Notes under the pieces: model-generated
What the model was told of the DNA's origin: nothing
The model's input: only the letters and a program-made list of their open reading frames with translations
The model's database searches: none
Source: Candidatus Aerophobota bacterium
GTDB taxonomy: Bacteria > Aerophobota > Aerophobia > Aerophobales > Aerophobaceae
Direction of reading: 5' to 3'
Length of the DNA: 5,272 bases
NCBI GenBank assembly: GCA_030672545.1
Contig: DAOVGF010000081.1
Location: 1-5,272, forward strand
Position numbers and translations under genes: made by a program
Part shown: in pieces, positions 3,453-5,272 of the stretch
How the letters are laid out: each line of letters begins with the position of its first letter
Position numbering within the stretch: the first letter of the stretch is position 1

Positions 3453-5272
3453 CTAAAACCTGGGGAAAGCCGTCAAATAGAGAGTAACCCGGTATTCTTG
3501 ACGGGGCTTTAATTTCACCGATACCTCAGCAGCCCAGCAGTGTAAATCCCTCCAGAGAGAATATTCTTCCTCCTCCAGAGTTCCCGAAATCAAATTCCAA
3601 TTTAGCTTAGAGGAGACTCGCCATTTTTCCCCCAGGGCCGTCCCCACCTGTGTCCATAATCTCTTAACCTGATAATCTCGGTACTCTCTTAATCCGACAT
3701 CCCAAAACCAGTCTTCCCCTTTGAGGGAGAAATCGGCTCCAATTACAGGAAAAGTCCTCTCCTCGGGTTGATAGAGAAAGCGGAGGCTTAGATAATCCTC
3801 ACCGGTAGAGGAAAAAAATATGTTTAATTTACCCTCAAGGGGGAAGGATTTTTCCTGGTCCGCCGTAAAATCATAATTCCAATTAATCTCCGCATTAATG
3901 AATTTGGTGTTATCGTAGAAAAAATCGCTATTTAAGTCTATTTTAAGAAAATTCTCCGGATGAGAGTCTTCTTTATGATCCAGATGCGCAATTCCTTCGG
4001 GGAAGGGAGAGGAATGATAGTAGGTCAAAGTGGGAGCAAAGCGGTTAGTGAATCTTCCCCATTTCCCCTCAAAACCAGCGTAGAGAGAATATTTTTGGTA
4101 AAGAATAGCAAAATCGTCCCCTTCTCCATTTTGCTCCTGGTAATGAAAAAGATGAAGCCCGCCGGAAGGGACGATTCGTAAAGATGCCGGCCAAGTAAAA
4201 GGATAGGAGAGTTCCAGAAGTGAATCAGCTCGCAAAATACTCTCATCATCACTTATGAAATGGCTCAGTTCATTAGCCTCTTTCAAATAAAGGCCGCTTT
4301 CCCCCAGTTGGGAGGGGAAAAAATTAAACTTTATCCCGGGAAGCCTCGGCCTGACTTCTGGAAGAAAGTAATTTACCCGGGGCTCAATTAGGAAACGGAA
4401 GTTATAGCGGCGGCGCCATAAATCCAGGGAAACAAAAGAAGGAAGTATCTCCTTCTCCGCGGCCGGCTTTTCGGGAAAATAGTCCTCGAGAATCTTATCA
4501 TCGCTCCAATAATCCAGACAAAGCTTAAGGCAAGCTGAAGAGTTAAAGGGATACTGATGCTTCAGTCTAAATCCACCTCTTTGCTCTCCGGAATCCCTTT
4601 CCGGAATATAATAAATTTCCATCTCACCCCGGCTGTTTCTCCCGTTGGCGGAGTCCTCAGTTATCTCAATATCCTGGTCCTTTAAAGTTTTGCCCAAGGT
4701 AGAGACTTGACCCCAGGTGGAGGATAAGCCAAGCCCCCAGCCCTTTTTCTCCCAGTAATCCAGATGGACTCTACCTTGCCAATTCCGGAAAATCTCGAAA
4801 GAATAACCACTTAGAACATACCAGCCGGCAAAATTGTTATATCCGGAACAGGGCAAAATAATCTCATTTCTCCGATGGAGATGCCGTACCAGTCGGGGAT
4901 ACCAAAAGATCGCCTGCGATCCGAGATAAAGAGTAGCGTTCACCATCACCACTCTATCCCCGGGGAAAATCCGCACTTTCTCGGCCCGGATATGATAATG
5001 AGGAGGAGAGAGATTGCAGGTAGTGAACTTGCCCTGGGTTAGATTAATCTCCTCCTCAGAGACCTCCCCTTTGGCGGCGGAAAAGTAGAAACAATCCGCA
5101 CTTCCTTTAACCACCTCAATCTTTCCCTGTCCTTTTTCCAGATTGAACTTAATTCTTTCTCCCTCCAGGAGCTGACCATTCCTCTTCATCACTACTCTAC
5201 CCTGGGCAAGTACTTCGTAAGTCTGCAAGTTTACCCGCAAATAATCTCCCTGCAGCTCCATTTCACCATAGC
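3453..5272 (-). CDS. lptD: LptD/OstA-like LPS-assembly outer-membrane protein, N-terminus missing
   Basis: LptD is the outer-membrane beta-barrel that, with LptE, places lipopolysaccharide in the outer leaflet after transfer through the LptA bridge. The visible part (602 residues from an internal ATG at 5259-5261) starts within the periplasmic OstA/LptA-like jellyroll: ELQGDYLRVNLQTYEVLAQG (2-21) is the usual repeat, then FTTCNLSPPHYHIRAEKV (79-96) and NATLYLGSQAIFWYP (108-122) lead into the barrel. From about 130 the sequence is a run of alternating amphipathic strands rich in Tyr, Trp and Phe, ending LYLTAFPRF with the C-terminal Phe typical of BAM substrates. Cysteines fall at 57, 82, 138, 244, 248 and 575; C575 in LHCWAAE may match the C-terminal cysteine of relatives. 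The frame stays open upstream of that ATG (Tyr-Gly-Glu) to the window edge with no SD, so the signal peptide and more of the jellyroll probably lie outside. The barrel is divergent from the E. coli protein. Confidence 0.85.
   Translation of the reverse strand, partial: YGEMELQGDYLRVNLQTYEVLAQGRVVMKRNGQLLEGERIKFNLEKGQGKIEVVKGSADCFYFSAAKGEVSEEEINLTQGKFTTCNLSPPHYHIRAEKVRIFPGDRVVMVNATLYLGSQAIFWYPRLVRHLHRRNEIILPCSGYNNFAGWYVLSGYSFEIFRNWQGRVHLDYWEKKGWGLGLSSTWGQVSTLGKTLKDQDIEITEDSANGRNSRGEMEIYYIPERDSGEQRGGFRLKHQYPFNSSACLKLCLDYWSDDKILEDYFPEKPAAEKEILPSFVSLDLWRRRYNFRFLIEPRVNYFLPEVRPRLPGIKFNFFPSQLGESGLYLKEANELSHFISDDESILRADSLLELSYPFTWPASLRIVPSGGLHLFHYQEQNGEGDDFAILYQKYSLYAGFEGKWGRFTNRFAPTLTYYHSSPFPEGIAHLDHKEDSHPENFLKIDLNSDFFYDNTKFINAEINWNYDFTADQEKSFPLEGKLNIFFSSTGEDYLSLRFLYQPEERTFPVIGADFSLKGEDWFWDVGLREYRDYQVKRLWTQVGTALGEKWRVSSKLNWNLISGTLEEEEYSLWRDLHCWAAEVSVKLKPRQEYRVTLYLTAFPRF

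Noticed and set aside
3960..4252. Open frames of 73 and 75 codons on both strands inside the lptD-like gene
   Set aside because: They are shadows of the lptD-like coding frame without SD or motifs.
1..5272. CRISPR array, insertion sequence or prophage genes
   Set aside because: No regularly spaced direct repeats, no transposase or integrase reading frame and no phage structural genes are seen. The only repeat signal is the short GGGGACRGT core.

Overview
The window looks like a chromosomal piece of a diderm (Gram-negative-type) bacterium of moderate GC, mid-40s percent by eye and not computed. The diderm call rests on the 3'-end gene, an LptD/OstA-type outer-membrane LPS-assembly protein ending in an aromatic residue. 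It is also supported by the first 60 bases, which read on the minus strand as the N-terminus of a MotA/TolQ/ExbB-type proton channel. Ribosome binding sites are canonical AGGAGG-like and promoter-like hexamers are sigma70-like. I cannot name a species. The style (compact, Shine-Dalgarno rich, HEPN/MNT pair, divergent LptD) would fit an uncultivated deep-branching lineage, but that is an impression.

Layout. 1-60 (minus): truncated tolQ/exbB-like gene running off the left edge. 61-319: divergent intergenic region with a TTGACA-containing promoter candidate facing left, a GC-rich hairpin followed by TTTT, and a well-spaced promoter candidate facing right. 320-2075 (plus): a three-gene same-strand cluster, namely an MNT nucleotidyltransferase (antitoxin type), a HEPN protein (toxin type, ATGA overlap with the MNT gene), and, 26 bases on, a xylose-isomerase-like TIM-barrel sugar isomerase/epimerase. 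2076-2120: a perfect 12-bp hairpin between the two converging transcripts, overlapping the purD stop codon. 2115-3383 (minus): complete purD. 3384-3452: short gap holding a strong SD, a weak promoter candidate and a GGGGACAGT repeat. 3453-5272 (minus): lptD-like gene, missing its N-terminus at the right edge.

How the genes work together. The HEPN/MNT pair is a classic two-gene toxin-antitoxin type module, in which the MNT enzyme is expected to modify and silence the HEPN RNase. This HEPN copy has Met where the RX4-6H motif of the family expects His, so its toxin activity is in doubt. The isomerase shares the likely transcript, but nothing in the sequence shows a functional link. lptD and purD are co-directional 69 bases apart and may be co-transcribed; one serves outer-membrane assembly and the other purine synthesis, so the pairing looks like housekeeping gene order. 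I see no strong case for a wholly new system. The points most worth checking are the degenerate HEPN motif, the TA-plus-isomerase cluster, and the GGGGAC(A/G)GT elements at two gene ends.
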